Assembly: GCF_023380025.1 (NCBI RefSeq)
Contig: NZ_CP097253.1
Span: 2,265,001-2,329,000 of the forward strand
From: Sphingomonas glaciei
GTDB lineage: Bacteria; Pseudomonadota; Alphaproteobacteria; Sphingomonadales; Sphingomonadaceae
Direction of reading: 5' to 3'
Length of the DNA stretch: 64,000 bases
Position numbers and translations under genes: made by a program. Shown here in pieces: positions 63,767 through 64,000 of this stretch. The notes under the pieces are model-generated. The model had not been told where the DNA came from. It was given only the letters and a program-made list of their open reading frames with translations, and made no database searches. Numbering within the stretch: the stretch's first letter is position 1; each line of letters begins with the position of its first letter.

Positions 63767-64000
63767 GTGTATCATCCCGAACTCATCCGCCATCCGGACT
63801 CCTGTCCGGCACTCGTGCTCAACGCCGACTACACGCCTTTGTCCTATTATCCGCTGAGCCTCTGGCCGTGGCAGAATGCGGTCAAGGCGATGTTCCTCGA
63901 GCGGGTCGACGTGATCGCCCATTACGACCGCGAAGTGCACAGCCCAAGCCACACACTGAAGTTGCCGAGCGTGATCGCGCTGCGCCAGTTCGTGCGGCCG
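63767..64000 (+). CDS. HNH endonuclease family protein (3' truncated by window)
   Basis: The first 78 codons of a gene that runs out of the window, beginning GTG 63767. The segment CPALVLNADYTPLSYYPLSL, WPWQNAVKAMF and LERVDVIAHYDREVHSPSHT is, as I recall, the N-terminal signature of a widely conserved alphaproteobacterial HNH endonuclease of about 190 residues. The HNH motif itself would be beyond the end. The start is uncertain; GGAG lies about 13 bases upstream. Confidence 0.8.
   Translation, partial: MYHPELIRHPDSCPALVLNADYTPLSYYPLSLWPWQNAVKAMFLERVDVIAHYDREVHSPSHTLKLPSVIALRQFVRP

Overview
The window is about 64 kb of high-GC, densely packed chromosomal DNA from an alphaproteobacterium, most likely a member of the Sphingomonadales. 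The indications are the large NAD-type glutamate dehydrogenase, a short CpaA prepilin peptidase, S46 dipeptidyl peptidase, NfrA/NfrB-like pair, EgtB/EgtD, many start/stop overlaps and frequent GTG/TTG starts. I saw no tRNA, rRNA, CRISPR array, prophage or insertion sequence. Both ends cut a gene: the C-terminus of glutamate dehydrogenase on the left and an HNH endonuclease on the right.

Layout. 1-8 kb: glutamate dehydrogenase and an ATP-grasp protein on +, then a - strand run (acyl-CoA synthetase, a molybdopterin oxidoreductase-like protein with altered active-site motifs, ferrochelatase, acetoacetyl-CoA reductase, ribbon-helix-helix protein). 8-11.4 kb: a tightly coupled + operon lgt / MidA-like methyltransferase / GNAT / laccase-domain protein. 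11.4-15.5 kb: small, mostly uncharacterised genes. 15.5-16.5 kb: a less GC-rich accessory patch with an orphan PemK/MazF-like protein, a near-consensus promoter and a perfect 26-bp inverted repeat that overlaps a 41-codon basic mini-gene. 16.5-21.4 kb: class Ia ribonucleotide reductase (nrdB, nrdA) with NrdR-box-like palindromes. 21.5-27.8 kb: small membrane and envelope proteins, TerC, and a LOV-domain hybrid histidine kinase. 27.9-30.1 kb: uvrB.

30.1-35.9 kb holds a partial flagellar locus: fliL and a 5'-truncated flgD on -, and flgF, flgG, a short flgA, flgH and flagellin on +. 35.9-38.3 kb is an alpha/beta hydrolase and glyoxalase I/II group. 38.3-45.5 kb holds a long-chain acyl-CoA ligase, the NfrAB-like pair, cpaA and rlmN. 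45.6-51 kb holds a winged-helix protein, an MpaB-type oxygenase, cyclopropane fatty acid synthase, an S46 peptidase and an EF-hand protein. 51-56.6 kb is a lipid-linked sugar transfer cluster: two polytopic membrane proteins, a GT2, a methyltransferase and GtrA. 56.6-64 kb holds marC, folD, yggT, the ergothioneine genes egtB/egtD in an operon with a flavodoxin-like reductase, a cobalamin adenosyltransferase, a twin-TM protein and gluQRS.

The observations most worth following are the promoter/hairpin/basic-peptide arrangement at 16.25-16.46 kb, the apparent deletion scar between fliL and flgD, the SD-sequestering hairpin before the gene at 22348, and the loss of the usual catalytic glutamate motif in the molybdopterin enzyme.
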